Under the pieces are notes generated by a model. It was not told the DNA's origin, did no database searches, and saw only the letters and a program-made list of their open reading frames with translations. From the NCBI GenBank assembly GCA_947095585.1, contig OX352762.1:112126930-112190929 (forward strand): 64,000 nt of DNA. Direction: 5' to 3'. Position 1 is the first letter of the stretch. Every line of letters starts with the position of its first letter. Positions 1-11,984 of this stretch are shown one piece after another. The translations under genes and the position numbers were made by a program. This DNA is from Nephrocerus scutellatus. Taxonomy: Eukaryota; Arthropoda; Insecta; Diptera; Pipunculidae.

Positions 1-1640
1 CTTCGTTGCCGTTTTCTTCTATATGTTCTTTTGTTTCTTTAACAATTTTCACTATATAGCACTCGCAGATACAACAAGATACAACAAAAATTGCTAGTCG
101 GAAACATAAAGAATTTGGTTTCCTTTGAATTTAAGAGTTTGTGTACAACACAACGCACAACGTCAAAATCATGCACTTCAAGAGGTCTGTCTACCCGGTT
201 CCGGTCCCACCACAATAAGCCACAATTTTTGTGTAAAAAATTTAAAAAAAAAAACTAAACCAACAATTCAATTAAACCGCGCAAACGCAAATCATTAAAT
301 GCTCAATTATCTTTCAAGTGTTCACTGAGTCTCGTGTGCACCCGCCGTCGTTTTGTATCACGCAACCGTTCAACTGATACTGCGCGATTACCCGCAATGG
401 AAGTGATACTGGTGGTGATAGTAGAGAAATGAATGAAACTCTCGTTTAAATCAATTGGAATAATCAAACGCAACTGAATTAGCCACACAAACCAACCACG
501 GTCAAGTAGCTCATTGAACCGACCGAACGTCCGTATGACTGCTTGACTGCCTGGTGGTTGTTAGCGTCCCAATCCCAACGGAACTTCTTACCAAATGTGA
601 TGACATGAGTGCCGAGTGACGACGACAAGGCAAGAGCGTACAAGACACAACTATAGCGGTCTTCTGTTTTTCGTCAATGGGACGGACTTCTTTATACGGC
701 CCGTCACGGCAACACACTCACATGCACACACACATATGCGGGTGAAGTGCACAACACTGTTTATTTGCAATAAAATCAAATTGAAATACGATAAAGAAAA
801 CAAATTCTTCAGTTTCTTTAGCATACCCATCTGCTGTGGAGTACAAGTAATGAAGCATGATGACGATGACGAAGATGGGGCATGATGAGGAGGAGGCCCA
901 ATATGAGCGGAATGTTAAACCGTTTGGGTAATTACTGATGAAAGCACAAACTTTTCACTTCAATCAAACTTAAACTCAGAAGAGAAATAGCGCACAGATA
1001 ACTTCTGACATTGGGTGAAGTTTTTCTTTTTTTTAATCTGTTCTGAGAACTTGGGCGTAAGCGTAATTTCAAAGGAAAGTAATTACACAAAAATTTGTGT
1101 TTTTGTGTTCTGTGAATCGGAACAGAACAACATTTATCGCTTAAAAATTTAAAAATCTCAAATTTTGGATAATTCCTTTTAGTTTATTTTACTCGAGAAC
1201 ATTTAACTTTTAGGAATACGACATGGATCTAAAACATTTTCGTTTATCAAAACCATATTCAGTTATACACAGAGTTCCCGAAATTTTCCTGCACACATAA
1301 AAAAACGAGGAATGCATTTTATTAAATGACAGATTCATTAAGAACGTAATGTGTTTGTTTTTGCTATTGAGCACATGACGTCAATATAAAAAGACATCAG
1401 ATGGCACAGTGGTTTTTATGAAGTAACATCTATTGTAGACTAATGCCTCTTTCGATTTGCTTTAACCGTACCCGAAACCATACCCAGTAAGCTACCAAAT
1501 TGACAGGGTTTTCGTGGTTTTCGTGGTGAATGCTTTGAAAATAGATCGCCAAACCAAATCCAAATTTGACAACAACAAACTGAGAAATTAGTCTGCTTAC
1601 TCTCTCTTCGCCATCTTGCTGAGTAAACGAAAGCAAAGTT
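1..1640. other. Non-coding stretch, no gene recognised
   Basis: AT-rich DNA with a short CA-rich run near 715-735. The open frames at 303-488, 511-717 and 616-885 are short, low-complexity and match no family I know. No promoter or splice structure stands out. Confidence 0.5.
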
Positions 1641-1970
1641 AAGGGCCCAGCCCATAGAATCCGTTGCGTCAGTTGCGTCGATTTATTTGTTGACGTTAAC
1701 GTTTGTGACGCAAAGAGGTGACCCAATCATTACGTTGTCGTCGAACAGGCAACCAACAATAAATGCCAAAATAAACTTTAAACTGGTGTGCGAGAGAACT
1801 GTCAAAGCATTTGCCGGAGAGAAAAGTTGAAAGTTGGTCAACTTTTTTCGTCGTTTCCGTCACATGATTTGCCTATGGGACACTTCCCATAAGAATGCGT
1901 GCATTTCATCGATCTGTCAGTTGCTTACTTCGCCCCAACGGACGCAACGGATTCTATGGGTCGTGCCCTT
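1641..1970. mobile_element. Candidate MITE bounded by 30-bp inverted repeats
   Basis: The 30 bases at 1641-1670 and the reverse complement of 1941-1970 agree at 27 of 30 positions by eye, both beginning AAGGGC and ending CCGTTGCGTC. The 330-bp interval between them has no coding potential. This is what a miniature inverted-repeat element looks like. I could not find a convincing target-site duplication next to the arms, so superfamily and exact ends are open. Confidence 0.5.
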
Positions 1971-2069
1971 TACAGTGTTGGTTACAAAACCTTGCAAATA
2001 AAACGCAAAATCAAAATGTACCCCGGGTACAGTTTGCAAATAGAACGTCGAACCAAAACCACGAGAGAG

Positions 2070-2212
2070 AAATTTTAACTGGAAATACACATGTGTGCAA
2101 AGTTGTAATAAAATCGGGAAGTAGGTTAAAAATTGATCGCAAGATTCCACGACAAGCAAACAGACAGACAAACACACGGGCACGCGAAGTTAATATAGAG
2201 AATTTTAAAACG
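2070..2212 (+). mobile_element. Helentron-like element, truncated copy H1
   Basis: Carries the right-hand part of the family described at 22918-23505: one core unit (ACACATGTGTGCAAA followed by AATAAAATCGGG), then TTAAAAATTGATC, a short degenerate CAGA/CAAA-rich tract, and the conserved end ACGGGCACGCGAAGTTAA-TATAGAGAATTT. The left part is missing. Confidence 0.65.
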
Positions 2213-2284
2213 TAAGACATTTGTATTTAACCTTTGTCCGGCGGTATAATTTAACAACGTTAAAATGCGGTAGAGGTACAATTG

Positions 2285-3045
2285 TACGAGGGCGGTCAAT
2301 AACTTCGTGACTTTTTGAATATCCCGCCTGTTAACTTAAAGGGCAACACTGCTCCTGTCAAAAGTCATCTGTCAGTTGACTCATGTCAAAATTTAAACAA
2401 GCTGCGTCATTTAGTTCGCATTTGACAGCCATTGAAAGCAAACAACGTCGTGAATTTTAACGAAAATGGAAAAAAGTGAATTTCGTGTGTGGCCACTTAA
2501 CAGGAGTGTTTGGCGATGTTCAGCCGCAATCCGAACGAGTTTTAATGCCGTTTCGTAATCGTAAACGAATCGGGGATCCATCACAATACACCAGAGACCA
2601 ATGAACAATCAAGACAGTGGGTGGATGGGTGAGTCTGTAGTCCAACAAGGTCATAGCCACAGTTCCTTTTTTTGGATGCACGCGGTGTCATTCACATCGA
2701 TTGACTTGCAAAGGGTAAAACGATCACCGGCGAATATTATTTAGACTTTTGGACAGATTCGGTATTGATTTGAAGACCGCATTTGGTGAAGTGATGTCCC
2801 ATCAAGACAATGCACGGGTGCACACGTGTGTAGTCACCATGGCAAAAATCCTTAAATTGAACCACGAATTGTTCCGTCATCCGCCCAATTCTCCGGATTT
2901 AGCCCCGAGTGACTATTTCTTGTTTCTAAACCTGAAGAAATGGCTCGGCGGAAAGAGACTTGACTCCAACGATGAAATCATCTCAAATTTAAGGTGACGA
3001 CACAATTTGTGTTAATTTTCAGGGACTTATTGACCCACCCTTGTA
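2285..3045 (+). mobile_element. Mariner transposon remnant, internally deleted
   Basis: Inverted ends flank the remnant: TACGAGGGCGGTCAATAA at 2285-2302 and the reverse complement of TTATTGACCCACCCTTGTA at 3027-3045, each ending in TA as mariner insertions do. Inside, a frame near 2466 starts MEKSEFRVW, like a mariner transposase N-terminus. The frame at 2749-2997 holds the catalytic HQDNARVHT motif and HPPNSPDLAPSDYFLF, followed by KKWLGGKR. About 760 bp remain of a usual ~1.3 kb; the middle is deleted or scrambled and frames are broken. It is a dead copy. Confidence 0.85.
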
Positions 3046-4570
3046 TCACTGATGCGAGATATTTCACTTAAGTCTCAGTTAGTGAACCCATTTTGTATAA
3101 TGAACCTGCACTTTTGTTTTGTAACTAAGTTATTACACCGCCGCTCCGTACAAAAGTAAAGTTCAAGTGCGTTAAAGGAAACACAAGAACAACACAATAC
3201 AATAAAAGTTAATTACTGTTGCCCTTCAGAAGTACATACTCGTCCCTGTGCTTCACGTGCAGTGGCACAAGACGTACCAACAAGAAGTTGCCCTTTTCCT
3301 TGTTATCACGCTCATGCCTCTTCTAATTCTATTTTTACGGCTACAGCTTAGGACACGCAAGATGCATGTTCAGTTCGTGTGTGGAAAAAAACCGTTTAAA
3401 TACTACTACTTTGTTGTTGCTCTTAAACGCATGCATCCGGAATCGGCCAAAGCATACGCTACGCAGTCATTAGGTTCATCTCTTGACATTTAAATGAGGC
3501 GTAATGATATGGAAAGCGATTGGAGGGGCGACTGGTACGCTCCCACTCGCACAATCACAGAAGGGGAAGATCATTCGAGTAAAATCTCTGTGTGTTTGTC
3601 TGTTTGTTTTAGCAGAAATTTCAGCAATTTCGACAGAATTGCCGGTATTTACTAAACGAATTGCTTCCTGAGTGCTCTGGCTGTTGCGGATAACCAATTT
3701 GTGAGATACTGAATTACAGAGTAGGAGGAGAAGTTTAATGCTTGTTGAGGGGTGTGAAAAGGGTGGGTCATTCACACTTTCACTGGTGGGGAAATTACTA
3801 GGCCAGTTTATTGCATTGCACAAACTACCAAAAGAAGAGCATGCATTCAGATCGGTTGGATACTGCTGTGATTTTATTATATTTGCTAAAAATGGTAAAA
3901 ATGTGAGTTTAGATTTAGAAGGATTAATGCTGTGGTGTTTGATTTTGATTGACATTTATTTTCATATATGATTAAATAAGCTTAAAGATGGATTGCTTGT
4001 GTTAGATAAATAATTAGACATTTCAACAGTCGTCTTCAATGATACGCCTTCTGTATCATAATGCGTTTATGGCATATTTATACAGCACATCCCAATTCAA
4101 TGGTCTCCATTCAATATGCCCAATGATTCCTCTATCCCTAGTAGACTTCCTTTGTAGAACAACCCCGTAGTTCACCCAGAATTTGTAATTTCACGACGAT
4201 GAAATAGAATATATCTTATTTTACTCTAAGGCTGCAGAGATCAATCTCAGCAAAACTGACGCATTCGGACAAGTCAGCAACCTTATTCCATTCACGAAAC
4301 GCCATTACATCCGCAAAAATTAACAGCTTGGTGTGGATTTCATTCTGAAAGCGGCATTGCTTCGTATTTACGAAATCCGTTACGGTTAATGAAATCGCTA
4401 CCGTGATATGCTGACTAGTTTTTTGTAGAATAAAGAATTCGACTTGGCCGAGATGTGGTTTCAGTAGGATGCCAGACAGCTGGTCAGACCATCGATTTAT
4501 TGAAATCAAAGTGCGGTAAACGCATTATCTCCAGAATTGGCCGCTTCGTTCATGTGCCCAGCTAGCTCCA
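3046..4570. other. Non-coding stretch, no gene recognised
   Basis: No conserved domain is visible in the short frames at 3248-3493, 3476-3955 or 4216-4509. A brief GTTTGTCTGTTTGTTT tract lies near 3594-3610. No splice-supported exon was found. Confidence 0.45.
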
Positions 4571-4934
4571 AACAAATAAATAAACACACAAATAAACAAA
4601 CAAATAAACAAACAAACAAATACACAAACAAACAAACAAACAAACAAACAAACAAACTAACGAACAAACAAACAAACAAACAAACAAACTAACGAACAAA
4701 CAAACAAACAAACAAATAAACAAACAAACACACAAACAAACAAACAAACAAACAAACAAACTAACGAACAAACAAATAAAAAAACAAATGAATAAACAAA
4801 TGAACAAGCAAACAAACAAACAAATGAACAAACAAACAAACGAACAAATAAATGAACAAACAAACAAACGAACGAACAAATGAACAAACAAACAAACCAA
4901 CAAACCATCAAACAAACAAACAAACAAACAAACA
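4571..4934. repeat. Long (CAAA)n microsatellite
   Basis: About 360 bp of imperfect CAAA tetranucleotides, with interruptions such as CTAACGAA recurring near 4658, 4690 and 4762. The spaced recurrence suggests growth by duplicating larger blocks. Long open frames here on the minus strand (FVCL/LFVC repeats) are translation artefacts. The array runs directly into the family-R tail at 4935-5000. Confidence 0.95.
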
Positions 4935-5000
4935 CACGCACGCTGAAAAAATCCTTTGCCCAGATTATTAGCTTCGCCCTTCGGGCTCGCAATAAGTTAT
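4935..5000 (+). repeat. 3' tail of dispersed repeat family R
   Basis: Contains CACGCTGAAAAAAT and then TTAGCTTCGCCCTTCGGGCT, matching the ends of the copies at 6213-6555 and 61863-62236. GCCCTTCGGGC at 4976-4986 can fold as a 4-bp stem with a TTC loop. Its position right after the CAAA array suggests the array is an expanded internal tract of a family-R element. Confidence 0.7.
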
Positions 5001-5159
5001 CCTCTATATACTAATATTAATAGGGACATAAAATTTTTTTATTTTAATACAAACGAACCCTTAAACTTTTTTTATTATCTGTCAATGTCAAAACGTCAGT
5101 CAAAGTTTACGTTTTTATCAGGTTAAAGTTCACAAAACGAGCAACGTTTTAAAAATTAA

Positions 5160-5515
5160 TACCGAGATTCTGAGTCAGTTGGCGCACTTTGTACAATTTT
5201 CGGTCGTAATAATCGTCCAAACAGATAGGCTTTGCGTGCCATAGTGGATAAATTCGAGTCAATAAATCCACAATTAAATGTTCATGTGCCAGTTAGACAA
5301 TGCACCGGCCGAATTACCGCAAATATCGCCGACGTAATCGTAAGTGCTTCTGTTCAAATGAGCCAAATCAGTCGATTACACGCTGTTCGCAGGAATTGGG
5401 AATCTCTCAGTCCACATTGTGTCGAATTTTGCGTAAAGATCTTGGCCTACACCCTTACATGATCAAATTAAGTCAAGGACTGAAGCCTCTTGATTATTTA
5501 AGGCGCCGAAACGTA
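5160..5515 (+). pseudogene. Tc1/mariner-superfamily transposase, N-terminal fragment
   Basis: Pieces in two frames read as the DNA-binding half of an IS630/Tc1/mariner transposase: FGRNNRP, then VDKFES, then VPVRQ-TGR, then STLCRILRKDLGLHPYMIK and LKPLD. These correspond to the helix-turn-helix and linker of the family whose core appears at 16795-17345. The catalytic domain is absent and there are frameshifts. Dead fragment. Confidence 0.75.
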
Positions 5516-5612
5516 TGTTATGAAATTGATTATGTTATGATATGTAATTGATAATGTTATGTTATGTAATTGATTATGTTATGTTATGTAATTGATTACG
5601 TTGTGTAATTGA
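5515..5612. repeat. Short tandem repeat, unit around ATGTTATGTAATTGATT
   Basis: Four to five imperfect copies of a ~17-25 bp AT-rich unit run head to tail directly after the transposase fragment. Confidence 0.8.
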
Positions 5613-5629
5613 TAAACCCTTTACTAATT

Positions 5630-5760
5630 GGCTGTTCTACACGCGCCTCACGCGACACACGCCACACGCTTCAAAATTGTTTTAAAACTAGTCACATTAA
5701 ATTCAGACTGGTCGAAGCCGAGATATACGAGTTCCTAACAAAAACTTTTCACTACTATAG
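5630..5760 (+). repeat. Diverged partial copy of family R
   Basis: AATTGTTTTAAAACTAGTC, then CATTAAATTCAGACTGG and GCCGAGATATACGA, parallel the 3' half of the family-R copy near 6405-6465. The rest of the element is not recognisable here. Confidence 0.55.
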
Positions 5761-5916
5761 ACATACGAGCTAATGTATTCTGCTATGCGAGTGACTACAC
5801 ACACCAGTGTAAGTATATTTTCACACGCCCATAGACGAAAGTGACTGTTTCGTACGCTATAAACTAGCCTCGAAAGTAGCCCATAACAACACTAGTTATG
5901 TTATGATATAAACGTC

Positions 5917-6080
5917 TTTTGTTATTTACTACAATCTCAGCGAACACATTGCGCATGACCAAGAATTCTCTTTTGTTTGTCGTTTGTGATTTCTGCTTCT
6001 CTCTCGATTTAGCTTTGTTATTTACTGCAGTCACAGCGAACACACATTCCCACATTTCTGCTTCTCTCTCGATTTAGCAA
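5917..6080. repeat. Imperfect tandem duplication
   Basis: Two units share TTGTTATTTACT, CAGCGAACACA and TTCTGCTTCTCTCTCGATTT. The first is ~95 bp and the second ~67 bp, the difference being an internal segment. No coding meaning is apparent. Confidence 0.75.
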
Positions 6081-6212
6081 AAAAAAAACCGGTTTGGACG
6101 CGTGAAAAATAGCGTACACGACTCGCAGAAAAGTGCTCATCCACTCCACTTTCCTTGCTCGTTCTGTAATAAACTATTAGTTGTAATTCTGTCTAAAGAC
6201 TAATTTATCTTA

Positions 6213-6555
6213 AAAGTCTAATAGTATGCAACGTTAAATGTATTCCATTCATCTGAAATAGACTGAAAAAACCGCATTTAACTTTGCAAACCTTAAGGCT
6301 TAAAAATAGATAGCGATTCGTAGATTAAGTATTTTTCTCAGTTTCCTCTGGGGTAGTGAACCCTATGAATGAAAAAATTACGCCATCTCAAGCCGAGCGC
6401 TAACCAATTGTTTTAAAACAAGTCCCATCAAATTTTGACTGTTAAAAGCCGAGATATACGACATGGCAAACAAACGTACAAACGTACACACGTTCTCTGA
6501 AAAATTTTCATATCCTCTGAATATAAGCTTCGCCCTTCGGGCTTTCAATAAACAT
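6213..6555 (+). repeat. Dispersed repeat family R, copy 1
   Basis: Near-identical over most of its length to 61863-62236 (shared landmarks TCTAATAGTATGCAACG, TAGATAGCGATTCGTAG, CCTCTGGGGTAGTGAACCCT, GCCGAGCGCTAACCAATTG). It has a short ACAAACGTACAAACG proto-microsatellite and a terminal GCCCTTCGGGC hairpin at 6532-6542. No open frame is present. Short length, tail hairpin and microsatellite fit a non-autonomous Helitron-like element, but the class is inferred. Confidence 0.75.
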
Positions 6556-8654
6556 TTATAATAATTTAAAAATTAAAAACTAACTAAACAAACTATTTGA
6601 TTTTAATTTAACCATTATCTAACATTTTGCGCTTCTGTTGCATTTCAGTTATGTGAGGCAAAAAATTCCTTTAACAAAAAGATAATTAATTACCCGATGT
6701 ATGTACATCCATAACAGCATGACCAATCAAAAAAAATCGTGTTACTTAACCGACCAATATGAAGAAGTAAGTAAGAAGCTATAGAAATTATGGCGCAACA
6801 ACTACCTGAATTACCAATTTACCATACAGAGCGGAATAAGGTAAAACCAGCTAACCAACCAACCTACACACACCGCACGGATGATATTAAAGTGTAATCG
6901 GTCTGCTGGTCACAAACACACAGCTCATCCATTCATCGACCCATATACGAGTATCTATAGTCGACTTAATATATGCAGCCACTTAATATTCTCAAGTGAA
7001 ATACAAAAAAAAAAAAAAAAAAAATTAAGACTCGAACATTTGCTTTTTTGAGAATTCCTTCACGTGTCATTTTTTCGTTTCGCGGTTCAATGACTAAAAT
7101 CAAGTCCCAATACGATACGAATGCACTTTTTATGGAACATCAAATATTGGCAGCAGCGGTCAATAGAATGGAAATAAAAAACGCACTTAACTCTAAGTGG
7201 TGAGTGCGGGTGTCAGGAACCTGTTTAATTATTCTTTGTTCTGAGCGATAAATTTAAATAATGTTGCTCCATCCTTCGCTTTGCAAAAGTTAGATTTTTG
7301 TGGACAGTGCGTTTACTGCTGGCAAACAGATGTATGGGCACTGTACTCTTCCAATTTTCAGGAAGTATAGTTGAAAATTAATAATTAGCAGAAAATGATA
7401 TTTTAAGAAAGCTGAAAAAGTAAAATTAAAACATTCTTTCATATGTAAGATCAATATGCACTTTTATTTACATAAAGAATGAGGGAAGTAGAGGGTAGGA
7501 CAGGAAAAAGCAAACGTAATGAGGCTGTGAGATGCAGTGAGGAGACCAAATGATCCACATTAATAAGAGAAAAACAAGGCCGCTGCAGATATAAATGTAA
7601 TCGGGTTTTAAATAAGAACATAACAATATTGAAAACCCTATATAAGACTGTGGTCAGCAAAAGCTCTAAGCCGGGTTCGAAAGAAATGTGTTACAAGAAA
7701 TTATTGGTCCCGTCTGTGAAATTCCAAAAAATCTATTTTTTTTATATATATAGAGACTCAATGCCAAGGCAGGACTCCCTGAATGACTTGCTTCACGGCA
7801 ATAAGTTGGGCTAAGCCCTTTATTAAAAATTTAAATTCAAAATAGAATAAAAATAAATGAACGCAACGTGCAAGAAAATAAAGCTCAGTAGCCTCTAGTG
7901 GACTCTAAAACCTCGTGTATAAAACCTCGAAAGTCAGTGTGGGTGGCCTATTCGTTAGAACAGTTGGACCCTACTCGGAGGTCACCGGCGCAGTGATCAT
8001 CTAAATCACGACGATATAAAGTTCTCGCAAAGCGATTGAGTTGATGTATGTAGGGACATTTAGGATTAGGAGTAAGATACTCTAGTTTGTGATGAATGAG
8101 TGCTCGGATATAAACTTTTAACTGCACGCAGAACAACAACCACAACTTTTAATGACCCAGAGAACTTCAGTTTGCAAAGAATAAGCTCCTGGGAAAGACA
8201 GTTTTGTCAGTCCCACTATGAGAGTACCTCAGGGCTTGAACAATCTGAGAAACTGATTTAGCCATCTTCCTATTAAGGAAATCCTTTCCATCAGAATGAA
8301 ACATCTAGGCTCTTGGGTATGTTAAGAAGCTTTTTTACCGGTCATTCATTGGTGCCTGAGATTTTCACCATAAATTGAACCTAAATCCGGTGTGCAGGCT
8401 CTGGTTAAATAATGAGTAGTTCTTTGTAAGTTCATGGCTTCCAACCGAATGTTACAAAATGCTTCCATCAAGAGATCTTTACTCCAGTATGAAAAACTCG
8501 ATCACCGCTGAACACTTCACATTTTTAAGGGAGGTCATGTGCTTTGGCACCATAGAATTGCAAAATACCTTAGTGTAGGCAAGGATTAAAAACTGCTAGG
8601 AAAGTCAGATCTATGAGACATGAGAGCGGGGTAGAACAATCCTTCACTGAATGA
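6556..8654. other. Non-coding stretch, no gene recognised
   Basis: AT-rich; a run of ~20 A lies at 7003-7023. The frames at 7451-7660, 7629-7814 and 7948-8145 show no domain I recognise. Confidence 0.45.
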
Positions 8655-9000
8655 AAAACTTGCAAACGACCACGTTATAGGCTATAATTTAGCATCAGTG
8701 GCGGGTAGGTGGGGTGGGGCTGAATGGTAAGTGGTGGTTTCAGTGGGGGAGCGGTCAGTTTGTTTGGGTCAGTAGGGTGTAAGGAGCAGCTAGACAACGC
8801 CGGTTTTTTTTTAGGTTTTGGTGTGTCTAAACGGTTTCTTGAGGGTGTAATACGGCGGGTCCCGGGTAACGCCGTGATTAACAACTAGTAGGTAAATAAA
8901 TAAAATATTTTTTTATTGTGCGGCAAAAGAGAGGATCTCTGAATTAGATGGTATGTCCGATGAAAGGTTTAATGGAAGAATGGTAGAGTTAGAATGGTAA
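8655..9000 (+). repeat. Dispersed repeat, partner of 12215-12535
   Basis: Shares with 12215-12535, in order: GTTATAGGCTA, GTCAGTGGCGGGT-type sequence, GTGGTGGTTTCAGTG, GGGAGCGG, GTAGGGTGT, GGAGCAGC, AGACAACGCC, ACGCCG-GATTAACAACTAGT, AGGTAAATAAATAAA, GAGGATCTCTGAATTAGATG and AGGTTTAATGGAAGAAT. The CTAGT end resembles insect Helitron 3' ends, yet the similarity continues ~90 bp past it. Confidence 0.8.
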
Positions 9001-9029
9001 AGTCTGACATTTTAGAGTGTACATTTACG

Positions 9030-9600
9030 TTTTTTTATGCCGCCGCTATTTTTGTTTGTTATAGTGATTTCAAAATTTCATTTCAGTGCAGAAATGGAAC
9101 TTAGTCGTGCGATTATTTTTTATAACTTTCGACTTGGATTAACTCAACAAAAGTGCATTGATGAACTTAATTCGACTTTTGGCGATAAGACACCATCGTG
9201 GACCAGCGTTTATAGATGGTTTACAGAATTCAATCATGGCTACAAGTTCGCTCAACGTTGAATTTTGTGAAGGTCGTCTAAAATCGGTTGTGTTTCAGGA
9301 AAACATTGATGCTGTGCATGAACTTATATTGCCAGATCGTTATGTGACTTATAGTGAGATTGAGGTATCTTTGGGCATTACCGAGATGAGAAAAACTTCA
9401 ATATTGTATGAACATTTGAAAAATTAGTTCGCGTTGGATCCAACATATTTAGACAATCGCTCAAAAAATTACTCGTGTCAATTGGTAGAAAGAAATGCCG
9501 AAAAATATGATTGCGATGTTTTAAAAAACTCTATAAAATCGTGACAGATGACGAATCTGGGATCTGGACCGAAACCAAACAGCAGTCGACGGTCGGCGTT
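9030..9600 (+). pseudogene. Mariner transposase, N-terminal half, decayed
   Basis: The frame from 9094 begins MELSRAIIFYNFRLGLTQQ and continues CIDELNSTFGD and TSVYRWFTEFN, the first helix-turn-helix region of a mariner transposase. It shifts frame near 9237-9255 and continues EFCEGRLKSVVFQENIDA, then RYVTYSEIEVSLGI, then STOP at 9427. Decayed catalytic-core traces follow (TDDES near 9545 and ETKQQSTVGV near 9577). The C-terminal half is missing. Confidence 0.85.
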
Positions 9601-9839
9601 TCTATAAGACACGACAGCGGGGTAGTACAATCCGTCACTTGATGAAAAACGTAGACTAGACCCTTAGGAATAAAATCAGGACACCGTACACTAGTTAAAT
9701 AAAAAAGACGGCTTTGATCACATTAAAGATCGGCACACAGCAGGATCAACTCTCCCTTTTTGGTACAAAATGATTGACCAAAATTATTGACATGGATTAT
9801 GAGATTCCAAATTTACAATAAATTTACATCGCATCAATA

Positions 9840-9965
9840 GGATCAAATTTACTTCAGTTCTTGATTTCTAATCGTAAACTTCAGTCCTTGATTTCTAATC
9901 GTAAACTACGAATACTTATTGTTTGTGTGCCTCAAGGTTGTCAACTTGGGACTTTGCTTTTTATC
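9840..9965 (+). pseudogene. Reverse-transcriptase scrap of a non-LTR element
   Basis: LISNRKL occurs twice because a ~27-bp unit is duplicated at ~9856-9909. It is followed by VCVPQGCQLGTLLFIL, matching the RT motif normally written GVPQGS-LGPLLFILYIND. The frame ends right after it. Only this motif block survives, so the clade is unknown. Confidence 0.6.
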
Positions 9966-11984
9966 CTTAAATAGGTTTAGGTTTAGTTTAGTGAAATAAG
10001 ACTTAACAGAACACTGACACTGGATTTTAACTGTTTATTTGTGAAAGCCAGAACCGGACCCCGGTTGTAGAGCCATATATGATAATTTGGCAATCTCGTG
10101 GGATATTGCACCCGTGTCACCCACGCTTTTCATTTAGTATTTACTTATAGCTCAATTTTTCTGAAAGCTTTGATTATCGGGTAGAACTTTTACTACCTCA
10201 AAATAAAAGCACAAGCAAATAAACTTGAATCATGCGCAGGACAGCAACTACGACTACCTTTTTATCGTCAAGATATGAATCGAAGTAAAATAATAATGAC
10301 ACAGAAATAACCAAATTATTTCTGTGTTTTGGGAAAGTCGACTGATGCGGTGATATTAATAAATTGTTTTCGCTTTTATAACTATTTTAAGGGTCAGCAT
10401 CTGTCCGAGATATAATAGAATTTTTGCCGTTCAACTTTCAAGAACGAAATAAATTTAATTAAAGTCGGTAAAGTCATTTTGAAGAAAGCTTAGATTCACA
10501 AAAAAAAATCCTTTCGAAATCGAGTTCCGTTTACATACAGACCTTTCATTTAAGACCTTAACCTTAAGTGTACGACTAGTTTTTGTTTAGAAGTTTAAAT
10601 GTCGTTTCGAATTGTATCTAGATAACCCGTGAACGCTTGAACGACGTCTTACATTAAATTTCCAGCTGAAACCCTGAGAAAAATTATTTTATCTCAGTTT
10701 GTAACTGTTTGGCACAACTGGTTGCAAAAGAGTGAGAGGCGATGGATGATCTGCTGAATTTATTCTACAAATCTGCCACCTCACAAATTTATCTGCCTTA
10801 CTCCAGGGTATTACCAACTAAATTTCTTGTTCTTTTGAGAAACGTTAAATCAGGCATAAACCACAACCGACTGACGCCAGCTATTGGCCAATAAAATTAC
10901 ATTTCCCTGAACACATTTCCATAAGTTAAACGTTGAACTTAAAAGTACGTTTCCTGCGATTCCATTTGCAATGAACGATGTACAAACATTCTCCGAGCAT
11001 TCCATGGTGTATTATATCACTTTTGGATACTCGCTGCGCTCGGTTTGGAAGTTTTGACTCTGTTAGTCGCCATTTAAGTTAACGTACGCGTACACGAAGA
11101 AGTAATCAAACTTTCCTGCCCTAATAGCCAACAAATAGCTGCCAGACATCAATAAATAACTGGGCTGCACTCGTACAAGTATTAAACACAAAACGTGGTT
11201 ACTGCAAGTTGTTGCAGCAGTTGTTTCCTTCATTGGACTCCAGTCCAATTATGGCGTTTGTTATGACTACAATAATTTTGCGCAAAGGAAAAACTTTACA
11301 AACTTTAATGGACTTGGATCAATGACTTTATATACGGCATGGCTGTTGGATCGAGTCCAAAATTTTACACAAGTTCGGTACATAGCGCATCCTATAACAA
11401 AAGAGCACACCTTTTAATATAAAAAAAATATCGATCAGAAAACACCAAAACAACATAGGAGCAATGCGGATGGATGGAATAGCTGGTTGAGATACTCGTA
11501 TGGTGGAAAGTCGGCTATATACATAATTTGAGCGTCTGTGCTCTGGGGAGTACTCTTTCACTGAAAAGAATTGCAATTAAATTGCAAAAAATTACTTCAA
11601 GATAAACAAATATGTAGATGAAAAATAAATCCAATAAGAATGAGGTTCAGTGCTCCATTCAATAAAGACACTTTTCTTACAACAAAATGTACATTTTTGT
11701 ATATGTAGCGAATTTTTTATAATCAATTTAACAATAATTACAGCAACAGAAGCTTTACCGGTATTTTCCATCATCAGTTAGTAAAGAAGAAGTAAACATT
11801 TCGAGCACACAAAAACCCGCCTAGCCTATAAGTTGTGATAAGTAATCGCCAATTAATTAACAGAAAATTATTTACAAAAACTTTGTATACAAATTAAGAT
11901 GATATCCTCCCCATAAAGTAATTAGGACTGTAAGAACTCATACGAATAATAATTTTGTTGTCACTGTCATACACCCTTGCAGTA
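9966..11984. other. Non-coding stretch, no gene recognised
   Basis: No domain is visible in the frames at 11063-11248, 11328-11576 or 11592-11774. The sequence is AT-rich with little repetition. Confidence 0.45.

Noticed and set aside
616..885. 89-codon plus-strand open frame ending in an acidic tail
   Set aside because: The Asp/Glu-rich end comes from a GATGACGATGACGAAGAT simple tract; no other support.
3476..3955. 159-codon minus-strand open frame
   Set aside because: Longest frame in its region, but no domain, no splice partners, no poly(A) signal in place and biased composition; not enough to call a gene.
4562..4992. Long minus-strand open frames with FVCL/LFVC repeats
   Set aside because: Direct translation of the CAAA microsatellite; no protein signal.
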